From: Syntrophaceae bacterium UBA7544
GTDB taxonomy: Bacteria; Desulfobacterota; Syntrophia; Syntrophales; Smithellaceae
DNA length: 23,872 nt
Direction: 5' to 3'
Assembly (NCBI GenBank): GCA_002479215.1
Contig: DLME01000201.1
Location: forward strand, 1-23,872
Position numbers and translations under genes: made by a program. Shown one piece after another: positions 15,453-23,179 of this stretch (positions within the stretch are counted from its first letter, which is position 1; every line of letters starts with the position of its first letter). The notes under the pieces were generated by a model. It worked only from the letters and a program-made list of their open reading frames with translations, did no database searches and was not told where the DNA came from.

Positions 15453-15540
15453 GCCCAACAATGTTTATACAGTCTGTATAAATCTGTAAACACAGACCGT
15501 TGCTTTCTGTATAAATCGTTTTTCTATAGTTAAAACATTG
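15453..15540 (-). other. Possible attC site E or attI-side boundary of the array
   Basis: Minus-strand GTTGGGC (15453-15459) could be the R' box where the array begins. The other end is only loosely like R'' (GTTAAAA on the plus strand at 15529). CAATGTTT (15459-15466) and AAACATTG (15533-15540) are inverted repeats enclosing the region. No integrase lies beyond it. Confidence 0.38.
15464..15482. promoter_or_regulatory. 19-bp palindrome, possible operator
   Basis: TTTATACAG and CTGTATAAA flank one T. On the minus strand the region contains TTTACA (15485-15490) and TATAAA (15464-15469) spaced 15 bases apart, a weak promoter pattern pointing into cassette gene 4. A regulator binding the palindrome would cover the -10 box. 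Confidence 0.4.
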
Positions 15541-15595
15541 CCAGTATTATTAAATAAAATCAACCTTTTAAATCTTAATTTATGCTTTTTCTTTT

Positions 15596-15622
15596 CCGAT
15601 TTATACAGACTGTATAAATCGG
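15596..15622. promoter_or_regulatory. 27-bp perfect palindrome, possible operator
   Basis: Arms CCGATTTATACAG and CTGTATAAATCGG are exact complements around one A. The same core occurs at 15464-15482, and a half-site CTGTATAAATCG is at 15507-15518. The site lies between the cassette array and the cupin gene, in a 147-base stretch with no gene, near a run of nine G (15645-15653). Confidence 0.55.
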
Positions 15623-15687
15623 TTAAAGGCAGTCATGTGAAATCGGGGGGGGGCATGACACTTAATTCAATCTTAGTTCTATGCCTA

Positions 15688-16065
15688 TCAGGCTCGGCCG
15701 TATTTATCTTCCAGCCTCTCAATATCATCTTCACCAAAATACTCGCCGGTTTGGACTTCAATGATCACCAGATTCTCAGCAGATGAATTTTCTGCGCGAT
15801 GTTTGGCATTCTTGGGAATATCCACCACACTGCCGGCGCCTAAATTATAATTTTTATCGGCAACGATAGCTTTTCCTTTGCCGGAGACGATAAACCAGTG
15901 TTCGCGACGCAACTTATGTCGCTGTAAACTCAGGATACCGCCGGGTGAAACAACGATTCTTTTCACTTTATGGTTTGGAGCATCCGCCAGTACTTCAAAA
16001 TGTCCCCAAGGACGTTTATTAATTGCTACCATTCGGTTAACTCTTTTTTTTATTTTTCGTAACAT
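15688..16065 (-). CDS. Mannose-6-phosphate isomerase type II-like cupin
   Basis: A 125-residue single cupin domain matching the C-terminal isomerase domain of bifunctional mannose-1-phosphate guanylyltransferase/mannose-6-phosphate isomerase. Visible motifs are RPWGHFEVL, VSPGGILSLQRHKLRREHWFIVSG (metal-type QxHxxRxEHW pattern) and GEYFGEDDIERLEDKYGR at the C-terminus, a hallmark of the family. The guanylyltransferase domain is absent, as in stand-alone versions. It should interconvert mannose-6-phosphate and fructose-6-phosphate, or bind a related sugar phosphate. The ATG at 16065 lacks a ribosome binding site; an ATG at 16032 (MVAINKRPWG) is a good alternative. It ends about 65 bases from the operator-like palindrome. 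Confidence 0.85.
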   Translation of the reverse strand: MLRKIKKRVNRMVAINKRPWGHFEVLADAPNHKVKRIVVSPGGILSLQRHKLRREHWFIVSGKGKAIVADKNYNLGAGSVVDIPKNAKHRAENSSAENLVIIEVQTGEYFGEDDIERLEDKYGRA

Positions 16066-16108
16066 AAAATTAAATTAATGAAAAGGCATCTTTGATGCCA
16101 TTTCTACA

Positions 16109-16195
16109 TCAAAATGATATTGAGGCGGCTAGGCGGAGGCGACGAGACGTATTGTACATACGGTGAGGAAGCCGACAACGACGCCAACAAAGATA
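16109..16195 (-). repeat. Dispersed ~88-bp repeat, copy 2 (inverted)
   Basis: Reverse-strand copy of the repeat at 1951-2038. It retains the GCGGC block, the central hairpin CGTAT-TGTAC-ATACG and the terminal GCCAACAAAGATA. It lies in the 349-base gap between the cupin and metallopeptidase genes, which holds no gene. Confidence 0.8.
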
Positions 16196-16302
16196 GCGCT
16201 TTGATTTAGAATTGGAATAATGCTTTTATGGACTCGCTTTAACCGCCAATCTATGGTAATCAATTCCGCGACTTGGAATCCCCCAGCTCTGGCCGGGACG
16301 AC

Positions 16303-16349
16303 GTCTGGATTCCCGCCTGCGTAACCTGAAGGTCACAAGCGGGAATGAC
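16303..16349. repeat. Interrupted inverted repeat of the GGATTCCCGC...GCGGGAATGAC type
   Basis: GGATTCCCGC and GCGGGAAT-type arms enclose a short ACCTGAAGGT-like inner hairpin. This kind of element is widespread as an intergenic repeat in many bacterial genomes. It is followed by an AT-rich leader before the metallopeptidase gene. Confidence 0.55.
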
Positions 16350-16414
16350 ACTATTTATATATATTGTTGCTGGAATAATAATTCGGTTGCTGGAATCTTG
16401 CAGGAAATATTTTC

Positions 16415-17095
16415 ATGAATATCAACTATACTTTGAAAAGAAGCAGAAAAAGAAGAAAAACTATTTCTCTGCAAATCAGCGATAACTCTGAAGTTACTAT
16501 TTGCGCGCCACACTTTACACCTGCCGGTGAAATCAACCGTTTTGTCCGGGAAAAACAAAACTGGATTCAGAGAACGATACAAAAGCAAATCTCGCTTCGC
16601 ACTAAAGAAAAAGAATATACTACCGGTGAATTATTTTATTATCTGGGTGAATCCTTTCCCCTGGAAGTATTCTTTGAAGAAAATGCCCGCAAAGGACTTG
16701 TTTTTTGGCGTGACCGGTTTTATCTTAATTCCCCGGATGCGGCAGTTGACGGGATGTCTTTCTTTGTTTCCTGGTATAAGAAGAAAGCCAGGGAACATTT
16801 AACCCAAAGAGTTGATTTTTTCAGCCGGAAGCTATCCCTTCAGCCGCGGCAGGTAAAAATAACTTCAGCAGGCAAACGCTGGGGGTCGTGCTCGGAAGAT
16901 AACAATTTATCATTCAGCTTCCGGCTGATAATGGCACCGCCCGAGGTGATTGATTATGTCGTTGTGCATGAACTGATGCATATCAGAGAAAAAAGTCATT
17001 CGTCAAGATTTTGGAAATTAATAGAGGCGGTTATGCCGGAATATAAAATACACAGGCATTGGCTGAAGGAAGAGAGCGGTAAATTTATTCTTTGA
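16415..17095 (+). CDS. YgjP-type metallopeptidase (M48-like, DUF45)
   Basis: A 226-residue protein with the family order: an N-terminal beta region (YTLKRSRKRRKTISLQI), the WGSCS motif at about residues 154-158, and the zinc motif VVHELMHIREKSHSSRFW (HExxH as HELMH) with a third ligand region downstream. It is the common YgjP/DUF45 family, often annotated as a metal-dependent hydrolase or M48-family peptidase and found alone in many bacteria. The start ATG follows GCAGGAAAT, a moderate ribosome binding site. Length is normal. It is followed by a GC-rich hairpin and is probably monocistronic. The physiological substrate is not known from sequence. Confidence 0.9.
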   Translation: MNINYTLKRSRKRRKTISLQISDNSEVTICAPHFTPAGEINRFVREKQNWIQRTIQKQISLRTKEKEYTTGELFYYLGESFPLEVFFEENARKGLVFWRDRFYLNSPDAAVDGMSFFVSWYKKKAREHLTQRVDFFSRKLSLQPRQVKITSAGKRWGSCSEDNNLSFSFRLIMAPPEVIDYVVVHELMHIREKSHSSRFWKLIEAVMPEYKIHRHWLKEESGKFIL

Positions 17096-17179
17096 TCCGT
17101 CTTATCCCGCGAATTGAAATCCCCGAATCCGGCTGGGGGAAGAAAGCACTGTAATCCGCGGGAGGTCGCGTTGTTTTAG

Positions 17180-17210
17180 GGAGCCTCCGGCTCCTGCCGG
17201 AGGGGGCTCC
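17180..17210. terminator. Strong GC-rich hairpin in the metallopeptidase-DUF2156 gap
   Basis: GGAGCCTCCGGC (17180-17191) pairs with GCCGGAGG and GGGCTCC (17196-17210) with one bulge and a four-base loop. It lies 85 bases after the metallopeptidase stop. No T-run follows, so it may be a repeat element acting as an RNA-stabilising structure rather than a classical terminator. Confidence 0.5.
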
Positions 17211-17237
17211 ACTAGGAAGGATTAAATAGCATTTTTT

Positions 17238-18095
17238 ATGGAAAAATTAGAAACAATCGATTTTCAGCATCGCGAACTTTTCATCGACAGCTTTAAGCAG
17301 TTGAATTTGCCGATTTCCGACTACACTTTCGCTAATATTTATTTGTTCCGCAAAGTCAGTCATTATGAATTTCTGACAACGGATTGCGGCTTATTTATTT
17401 GCGGCAATAATAAACAGGGGCAGCGCTACGTAATGCCTTTAAACGATCTGCGCAGTTGCGATATGCAGGTATTCAGGGATCTTTTGGATAAACAGGGCTT
17501 TTTCTTTCCTATACCCCAAGAATGGCTTTCTTTTTTCCCCGGTGATAAATTCGTTATAACCAGCAACGATAGCGAATCCGACTATATTTATCTCACCGAA
17601 AACATGGCTTCTTTCAAGGGAAAACAATATACGCGTCATCGCAATCACTTAAATCAATTTTTTTCTTCATATCGACCGCAGGCGGAATCCATCGGCATGA
17701 ATAATTTGACCGGCACGATGAATATTTTACAAGAATGGCAAAACGATTCCGGACTAGCGCTGGATAAAACGGACTTTGAACAGTGCAGCGAAGCCCTGCA
17801 TAAATTTTCCGAGCTTGCACTATGGGGAACGATTTATTACATTGATAAAGAACCCGCCGGATTTATAATCGGTGAGGCGCTAAACACTGATACATTTTGT
17901 TTACACTTTGCCAAAGCGTCCAAGAAATACCACGGTATTTATGAATTTATGTTTAACGATACAGCCAAAAAATTGCAGTCTCAATATAAATATCTTAATT
18001 TCGAAGAAGATATGGGTAATAAAAATTTGCGCCGGACGAAAAGCTCTTACGGCCCGGAGATGCTTTTTAAAAAATACTGTATCTGCCTTAAATGA
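17238..18095 (+). CDS. DUF2156 (phosphatidylglycerol lysyltransferase C-terminal-like) protein
   Basis: A 285-residue protein of the family that corresponds to the GNAT-like catalytic domain of MprF/LPG synthase. Typical segments are IDFQHRELFIDSF at the start, YTRHRNHLNQF mid-protein, and NFEEDMGNKNLRRTKSSYGPEMLFKKY at the C-terminus. The full-length flippase part is absent, which is the normal architecture for this stand-alone group. MprF-like enzymes move amino acids from tRNA to lipids; for the short group the substrate is not established. Start ATG lacks a strong ribosome binding site. It ends 18 bases before feoB on the same strand, so co-transcription is likely, though a functional link to iron uptake is unclear. 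Confidence 0.82.
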   Translation: MEKLETIDFQHRELFIDSFKQLNLPISDYTFANIYLFRKVSHYEFLTTDCGLFICGNNKQGQRYVMPLNDLRSCDMQVFRDLLDKQGFFFPIPQEWLSFFPGDKFVITSNDSESDYIYLTENMASFKGKQYTRHRNHLNQFFSSYRPQAESIGMNNLTGTMNILQEWQNDSGLALDKTDFEQCSEALHKFSELALWGTIYYIDKEPAGFIIGEALNTDTFCLHFAKASKKYHGIYEFMFNDTAKKLQSQYKYLNFEEDMGNKNLRRTKSSYGPEMLFKKYCICLK

Positions 18096-18113
18096 TACAG
18101 GGAATATTGATTA

Positions 18114-20351
18114 ATGAACAGTCCAATTGTTATTACAGCTTTGCGTGAAGGCGATCAGGGGGTTATTCACTCCATTGAGGGAGGCTCAGCCCTGACCAGC
18201 AGGCTCGCCGGTATGGGCATAGTCGGAAACGCCAGATTCCGCATTGCCCAGGTCAGCGGTGGTCTTATCGTAATTCAAGTAGCAGATACACGGATTGCCT
18301 TAGGCCGCGGCGAAGCGTCAAAAATAATGGTTTATAAAATTGATTTCGCCGAAGAAATCTGCCTGCCGCCCATCGAAAAGGAAATTTTTGTAGCCCTTGT
18401 CGGCCAGCCCAATGTAGGCAAATCGACGGTGTTTAATATTCTTACCGGTTTGTCCCAGCATGTCGGCAACTGGCCGGGAAAAACAGTGGAGAAGAAAGAG
18501 GGAATACATCGCGCCGATAATGTTTTAATTCGTATTGTGGATTTACCCGGAACTTACAGCCTGACCGCGTTTTCCGAGGAAGAAAGGGTTGCCCGCGATT
18601 TTATCATCAAAGAAAAGCCCGATCTTGTTGTGCTGGTGCTCAACGCTGCGGCCCTGGAAAGAAACCTTTATCTTTTATCCGAAGTTCTTCTGCTCAATCG
18701 CCCGGTAATTGTGGCTTTAAATATGCTGGATGTCGCTTCTAATCAAGGTATCCAGATTGATACAAAGGCATTGCAGGATTCGCTGGGAATACCGGTAATT
18801 CCCATGGTGGCTAAACGAAACAGCGGTATTAAAGAACTTGTGGCGCAAATATCTTCGCTGGCCTTATGTGACAATAAATTTCATCCGCAGTTACCGGAGG
18901 TCTCTTTCGACCATCAGCAAATCTACCAGAAAATATTGGAAGCAGTCCGGCCTTATATTCAGGAGCCTTACACACCTGAATGGATTGCGATAAAATTGAT
19001 GGAAGGCGATCCCGAAGTATCGAAAATGGTGGAAGGAAAGGCGCAGAAATCCGCATGGGATGAGATACGGAATCTTCTCATCAAGCATGAAGACGCACTG
19101 CACGCCGTTGTCAACGGACGCTATGACTGGATTGAGAAAATGACCAGGGCGGCCATTTCCCGTTTTAAAATGGGGCAGGTAGTGTTAACCGATAGAATCG
19201 ATCATATTCTGACTCGTCCAATCTTCGGCATTCCGGTTTTGCTGGCAGTAATGGCCGCAGTTTTTTCCCTTACTTATTCTGTCGGTGTTCCCATGCAGAA
19301 ATGGATGGACGTCCTGATTCACCAATTCATTCAATTTTGTGAACCATATATAACCGTTCTGCCTGCCTGGCTTCAGGGACTATTACTCAACGGCGTCATC
19401 GGGGGAGCAGGATCAGTGCTCACTTTTCTGCCGATTCTGCTCATCTTTTTTACGATCATGGCGCTGTTGGAAGACGTCGGCTACATGGCGCGCGCCGCCT
19501 TTGTTATGGATAGAATCATGCATCTGGTCGGTCTGCATGGAAAAAGCTTTATTCCGATGTGCCTGGGATTCGGGTGCAACGTGCCCGCCGTTCTGGGCGC
19601 GCGGATTATTGAGACGCGCAAAGCCAGAATGATTACTTTGCTTTTAATCCCCTTTGTTCCCTGTACGGCGCGGTTGGCGGTATTGACACTTGTTTCTGCC
19701 GCTATCTTTGGAACCAACGCTGCTTATGTATCCTGGAGCATTCTGTCTTTGAACATTGTAGTGCTCGGATTGGCGGGAGCATTGGTGAATAAGACACTCT
19801 GGCAGCAGGATGCGCCTTTTATTATGGAGTTGCCGATTTACCATAGTCCCGATCCCAGAACAATTATGATGGTGGTCTGGTCCAGAACAATTTCCTTCAT
19901 CCGTAAAGCGGGAACAATTATTCTTGCCGTTGCCTTGCTGATCTGGCTTTTATCTTATTTTCCTTCCGGCGTTGTGGAAGAAAGTTTTCTGGCCTCATTA
20001 GGGAAATTTCTACAGCCGCTGGGAGTGCCGCTGGGGCTGGATTGGAAGATGATTACCGCTCTTTTAACGGGGCTTGTAGCCAAAGAAAATGTTGTGGCCA
20101 CTCTGGGTGTTCTTTATTCTGTAGGCGCAGAAGGTTTGGTTAATGTCCTGCCGACGGTGATGAGCCACGCCTCTGCCGCGGCCTTCCTCGTGGTGATGAT
20201 GCTTTTTATTCCCTGCGCCGCAACAATCGCCGTGTTGAAAAAAGAAATGAACAGCAATAAATGGTTTTACTCCACCATCCTTATGACCCTTATCGTTTCC
20301 TATCTTGGCGGGATTGCGGCTTATAGTTTTGTTAGATGGCTGGGGATATAG
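18114..20351 (+). CDS. feoB: Ferrous iron transporter FeoB with fused FeoA domain
   Basis: A 745-residue membrane protein. Residues 1-78 form a FeoA (SH3-like) domain (LREGDQGVIHSIEGGSALTSRLAGMGI). It is followed by the FeoB G-protein domain with G1 GQPNVGKST (97-105), G3 DLPGTYSL and G4 NMLD, then a helical spacer and the gate membrane region with LEDVGYMARAAFVMDR and the FxxxGCN-type segment GFGCNVPAV. It takes up Fe2+ across the inner membrane and is typical of anaerobes. The FeoA-FeoB fusion is known from other bacteria; its N-terminal fusion here replaces a separate feoA, and no feoC is seen. The ATG follows a GGGAAT segment, and the gene lies 18 bases after the DUF2156 gene. Confidence 0.96.
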   Translation: MNSPIVITALREGDQGVIHSIEGGSALTSRLAGMGIVGNARFRIAQVSGGLIVIQVADTRIALGRGEASKIMVYKIDFAEEICLPPIEKEIFVALVGQPNVGKSTVFNILTGLSQHVGNWPGKTVEKKEGIHRADNVLIRIVDLPGTYSLTAFSEEERVARDFIIKEKPDLVVLVLNAAALERNLYLLSEVLLLNRPVIVALNMLDVASNQGIQIDTKALQDSLGIPVIPMVAKRNSGIKELVAQISSLALCDNKFHPQLPEVSFDHQQIYQKILEAVRPYIQEPYTPEWIAIKLMEGDPEVSKMVEGKAQKSAWDEIRNLLIKHEDALHAVVNGRYDWIEKMTRAAISRFKMGQVVLTDRIDHILTRPIFGIPVLLAVMAAVFSLTYSVGVPMQKWMDVLIHQFIQFCEPYITVLPAWLQGLLLNGVIGGAGSVLTFLPILLIFFTIMALLEDVGYMARAAFVMDRIMHLVGLHGKSFIPMCLGFGCNVPAVLGARIIETRKARMITLLLIPFVPCTARLAVLTLVSAAIFGTNAAYVSWSILSLNIVVLGLAGALVNKTLWQQDAPFIMELPIYHSPDPRTIMMVVWSRTISFIRKAGTIILAVALLIWLLSYFPSGVVEESFLASLGKFLQPLGVPLGLDWKMITALLTGLVAKENVVATLGVLYSVGAEGLVNVLPTVMSHASAAAFLVVMMLFIPCAATIAVLKKEMNSNKWFYSTILMTLIVSYLGGIAAYSFVRWLGI

Positions 20352-20375
20352 GATACAAGTCCGATCTTCTGCGTA

Positions 20376-20463
20376 TAACTTTGTTGGCAACGACGTCGGC
20401 GTCCTCGACGTATTTAAATATACGCCTGTGGAGCCTCCTTGTTGCCGCCGCGTTCTACTTTGA
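20376..20463 (+). repeat. Dispersed ~88-bp repeat, copy 3
   Basis: Same orientation as the copy at 1951-2038, beginning AACTTTGTTGGC and ending TACTTTGA, with hairpin CGTAT-TTAAAT-ATACG. It begins 25 bases after the feoB stop. The predicted out-of-frame tail of the HD-domain gene runs into it. Confidence 0.8.
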
Positions 20464-20507
20464 ATATCGAACTCGGGTTTTTTGCGGCAGCCGCAAGAGC
20501 CTCTTTA

Positions 20508-21803
20508 TCAGCGTAACCGGTGTTGACCAGTCTCATTTTTTCCACTTCTTGTGCTAGATTTATTATGCTGCCTGTGTGCCTTTTGGGCGTGCCTATGGCT
20601 TCTTCTTTTTTTAAATTCACCGATAAATTCTTTTGAGGAAAGATATTTATCGGCAAATGAAACGATAAAGGATTCTTTATATTTGGGCACAAAAAGAGTG
20701 AGCGGCCACATGTGCTTTTTGATAATGTCCTCTTCAATTTCATTTAGAGAAAAGTGTTTTTTAGCATTGGCAAGGGCAATTGCAGGATGTTCGATGCCAT
20801 GAAATTTTTCCCGGGAAAGGTCCGGCACATCATGATTACGCCAGTCGTAGAGGAAGAAATCATGAAGGATCGCTCCGCGCGCCGCGGAGCGGTAGTCCAG
20901 TTTTAAAAATTTGCATATCCGGTAAGATAAATACGCGACTTTCTGCACGTGTTCGTAAATTGAAGAATTGTGATGAAAGTAATCTTTAAGTTTCATGAAT
21001 TCTTCGTGCCCGTCTATGTCTTGAATTATTTCGTAATATTCATGTTCAAATGGCTTGCGGCCATTCATCTCCAGGATGATCTTATCCTGGATGGATTTTA
21101 AAAAAGCACTAATGCTGTTTTTAATTTTGTTGTTGATATTCTCATTGATATACCTGTTTAAATCCGGAAATGCGTTGCGCAGGCGCTGAAAAGAATTGAG
21201 AATCCTTTCGATTTCAAGGTTGCTCAGGTTAAAGTATTCAGTATACAGATAGGCAATTTTCTTTTGGAATTCCGTCAAAAAGATTAAAGATAGTATAGAA
21301 TCAATCGAATAGTAGATCAGGAATATGACGGCCGCTATTTTTATGTAAGCGACATTCAACGTAAACACGTTGCTTGAAACCAAAGGATGGATAAATGTTA
21401 TAAAGATAAAGGCAAGAATAGTCCATAATGTTGAAAAGAGCAAACATACCTTTCCCTGTAGATTAAACTTGTATTCGGAATAATCCCATAGGGTTAACTT
21501 AAATATCTTTTCGAATAAAAAACCAATGGAATATTCAATGGCGGTAAGCGTAAGGCCGAATATAATAAACCGGGGTACAAGATGCCATGTATGGAAAAAA
21601 TATTGAAGAATTATGGTAAAAGCCGCGCCTATGCCGTAGAGGGGAATGAAAGGCCCGTACAAAAATCCCGCATTGACAAACTTCCGCTGGGTTATTGAAC
21701 GGTAAATAACCTCGATAACCCATCCCAGGAAGGAGTAGATCACGAAAAGCACCACATAATAAAATACGCTTGTGCCGTCATCTAGCATGGTATGGTTAAT
21801 CAT
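20508..21803 (-). CDS. CmpB-like membrane protein fused to an HD domain (C-terminus frameshifted)
   Basis: A protein of about 431 residues from the ATG at 21803 (AGGA upstream). Its N-terminal half (about residues 14-185) has around five to six hydrophobic helices and resembles the CmpB-type putative ABC-transporter family (FLGWVIEVIYRSITQRKFVNAGFLYGPFIPLYG). A spacer follows, then an HD phosphohydrolase-type domain: HVQKVAYLSYRICKFL, GAILHDFFLYDW (the HD pair) and IEHPAIALANAKKHF. The frame then turns at an A-run of seven (T-run on the plus strand, 20606-20612) into a very basic tail ending at 20508. The neighbouring frame continues smoothly as KKEEAIGTPKRHTG and SIINLAQEVEKMRLVNTGYAD to 20414. 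The true protein therefore probably ends at 20414, in the repeat; either a base error or decay is involved. A CmpB-HD fusion suggests membrane-linked nucleotide signalling, but that is inference. Confidence 0.72.
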   Translation of the reverse strand: MINHTMLDDGTSVFYYVVLFVIYSFLGWVIEVIYRSITQRKFVNAGFLYGPFIPLYGIGAAFTIILQYFFHTWHLVPRFIIFGLTLTAIEYSIGFLFEKIFKLTLWDYSEYKFNLQGKVCLLFSTLWTILAFIFITFIHPLVSSNVFTLNVAYIKIAAVIFLIYYSIDSILSLIFLTEFQKKIAYLYTEYFNLSNLEIERILNSFQRLRNAFPDLNRYINENINNKIKNSISAFLKSIQDKIILEMNGRKPFEHEYYEIIQDIDGHEEFMKLKDYFHHNSSIYEHVQKVAYLSYRICKFLKLDYRSAARGAILHDFFLYDWRNHDVPDLSREKFHGIEHPAIALANAKKHFSLNEIEEDIIKKHMWPLTLFVPKYKESFIVSFADKYLSSKEFIGEFKKRRSHRHAQKAHRQHNKSSTRSGKNETGQHRLR

Positions 21804-21918
21804 CACACTATCCTGATATATAAATAATTTTATATCCGGCAGTTAAATATTAAGAACATTGTCGTGGCAACAATTTTTTTATCACAACTGAGCATTTTTG
21901 CAAAGAGTAATATGTATT

Positions 21919-23073
21919 TCAGTAGCTTATGCTTTTTACAACGGGGCGGTAAAGAAAAAGATTTTTGCGGATGAAATTGTTTTGTTGTTGGAAATTTTCG
22001 GATGAATTACAAACATATGTTACAACAAGATTCCTCGCGTACGCAAATTCAATGTGTTCTTTGCCGGCATAACAAAAATTTTGATCGTCATACCGGGGGC
22101 TTTTGGGGTCAACTTCGGGAATCTTTTCTACTAGAGCTTTGGGCTTTGTCCACGGGCCCTCCAGTGTATCCGCGGTTTGATACAAGAGTTGATTGCCGTT
22201 GTTTTGCGGGGATAGGTAAATAGCGATCCATTTTTTATCATCATCATGGTACCTGACGCTCAACTCGGAGACACTGGCGGCAAGAACGATCTTAGCCTTG
22301 TCGGGCACAAGTCCTTTTTCCCATTTTCCGTATTTGTTTAAGTATTCCATGGAATCGGCAGGATCATCCAATTTGTCGATGGGAATGCGCGCCAGGATAT
22401 TGCCGGAAACTTTCGCTATTTTCTTTACAGAGATATAAAGCGGATAAAAATAGACATAATTCTGAAAAACGACGGAGGTCGGGGCAAAAGCTTCAATTCC
22501 CGGCAGAATTGCGTCTTTTAAGTCAATATAATCGACATTCCATTGAAGGGGATCCGCCAGTGTATAATTTTTGATTCGGGCAATTTTATGTCTGATTATC
22601 TTGAAGTTTAAAGGTGCTTTTAAATCCAACATAGCTTTTACAACTAATAGAGGAACATACAATACATTATTAATAATAAATGGGTCCTGCGGCCAGAGCC
22701 ATTCGTTTTCACCAAAGGCCGACACAAATTTCCCATTTTTCTTTTTCAAATAATAGTGAATATGGAATTGGTTATTTTCCGAACAGGTGGAGATGGCCAG
22801 TGTTGTTCCCATTACCACATCCATACCAATGCGGTCTTTCCTGCCTTTTTCATTGGCAACAAACGTATCGCCGAAGAGCCACAAGGTGCGTTCTTGATCC
22901 AGTTTTATAGAATACGCGCCGTCACCGCCATACCACCCGTCTTTATCCGGAAAACTGGGCAGGCATTGGGCTGATGGAAACGCAGTAGTATATTTCCCTT
23001 GCCAAAAAGGTGAGCAGGCAGAAAGCCCGATGCTCAAGAAGAATAAGATAAGCCATGTTAATTTTTTCGTCAT
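21919..23073 (-). CDS. Lipoprotein with beta-propeller-like sequence (DUF4185-like)
   Basis: A 384-residue protein with a lipoprotein signal peptide: basic start MTKK, hydrophobic LTWLILFFLSIG, then the lipobox LSAC with Cys20, so it should be lipidated and envelope-anchored. The mature part resembles DUF4185-type five-bladed propeller proteins: WYGGDGAYSIKLD and TLWLFGDTF near residues 47-72, later FAPTSVVFQNYVYFYPLY, and LLYQTADTLEGPW near the end. These are often grouped with glycosidase-like propellers, but no catalytic residue can be assigned here. The ATG at 23073 is used; a TTG two codons upstream is possible. It starts 16 bases after the attC site at 23089-23179 and has no attC behind it, so it may be the first chromosomal gene or a cassette with a lost site. 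Confidence 0.75.
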   Translation of the reverse strand: MTKKLTWLILFFLSIGLSACSPFWQGKYTTAFPSAQCLPSFPDKDGWYGGDGAYSIKLDQERTLWLFGDTFVANEKGRKDRIGMDVVMGTTLAISTCSENNQFHIHYYLKKKNGKFVSAFGENEWLWPQDPFIINNVLYVPLLVVKAMLDLKAPLNFKIIRHKIARIKNYTLADPLQWNVDYIDLKDAILPGIEAFAPTSVVFQNYVYFYPLYISVKKIAKVSGNILARIPIDKLDDPADSMEYLNKYGKWEKGLVPDKAKIVLAASVSELSVRYHDDDKKWIAIYLSPQNNGNQLLYQTADTLEGPWTKPKALVEKIPEVDPKSPRYDDQNFCYAGKEHIEFAYARNLVVTYVCNSSENFQQQNNFIRKNLFLYRPVVKSISY

Positions 23074-23088
23074 AGTCAATTCTTTATA

Positions 23089-23179
23089 ATGTAACGCCCA
23101 TCATCAGCCGACCCTGCCACAGGCGCCGGAATGGAAAAGAAAAACGGCTATTCGGGTCGGCTGGATGAAATTGTTAGGC
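23089..23179 (-). other. attC recombination site F (second cassette region)
   Basis: 91 bases. Minus-strand R'' GCCTAAC (23173-23179) to R' GTTACAT (23089-23095). The arms AGCCGACCC (23106-23114) and GGGTCGGCT (23154-23162) pair perfectly, and next to them GATGA/TCATC pairs with one extra G bulged out, like the extrahelical bases of true attC sites. It is the most convincing attC in the window and shares the CAGCCG/CGGCTG core with sites A and D. Confidence 0.83.

Larger units (their letters stand above)
13132..15459 (-). mobile_element. Integron gene-cassette array without an integrase (CALIN-like)
   Basis: Four short minus-strand genes (13177-14097, 14191-14601, 14679-15035, 15191-15418) alternate with four attC-like sites (13132, 14124, 14606, 15081), and a possible fifth lies at 15453. 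All sites share the orientation GCCCAAC/GCCGAAC first and GTTGGGC/GTTAAAC last on the minus strand. Each gene ends near or inside the following site and starts soon after the previous one, which is the cassette arrangement. No intI-like reading frame is in the window. The flanking genes, ygiQ and a cupin, look chromosomal. Confidence 0.78.

Noticed and set aside
15464..15622. SOS (LexA) boxes
   Set aside because: The palindromes have ACAG on the left and CTGT on the right, the reverse of the CTGT-N8-ACAG arrangement, so they do not fit.
15538..15786. Plus-strand frame of 82 codons between the cassette array and the cupin gene
   Set aside because: It has no ribosome binding site, spans the palindromes and the nine-G run, and overlaps the end of the cupin gene on the other strand.
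16303..17210. CRISPR array among the short repeats
   Set aside because: The repeats are single hairpins without regular spacing or spacers.
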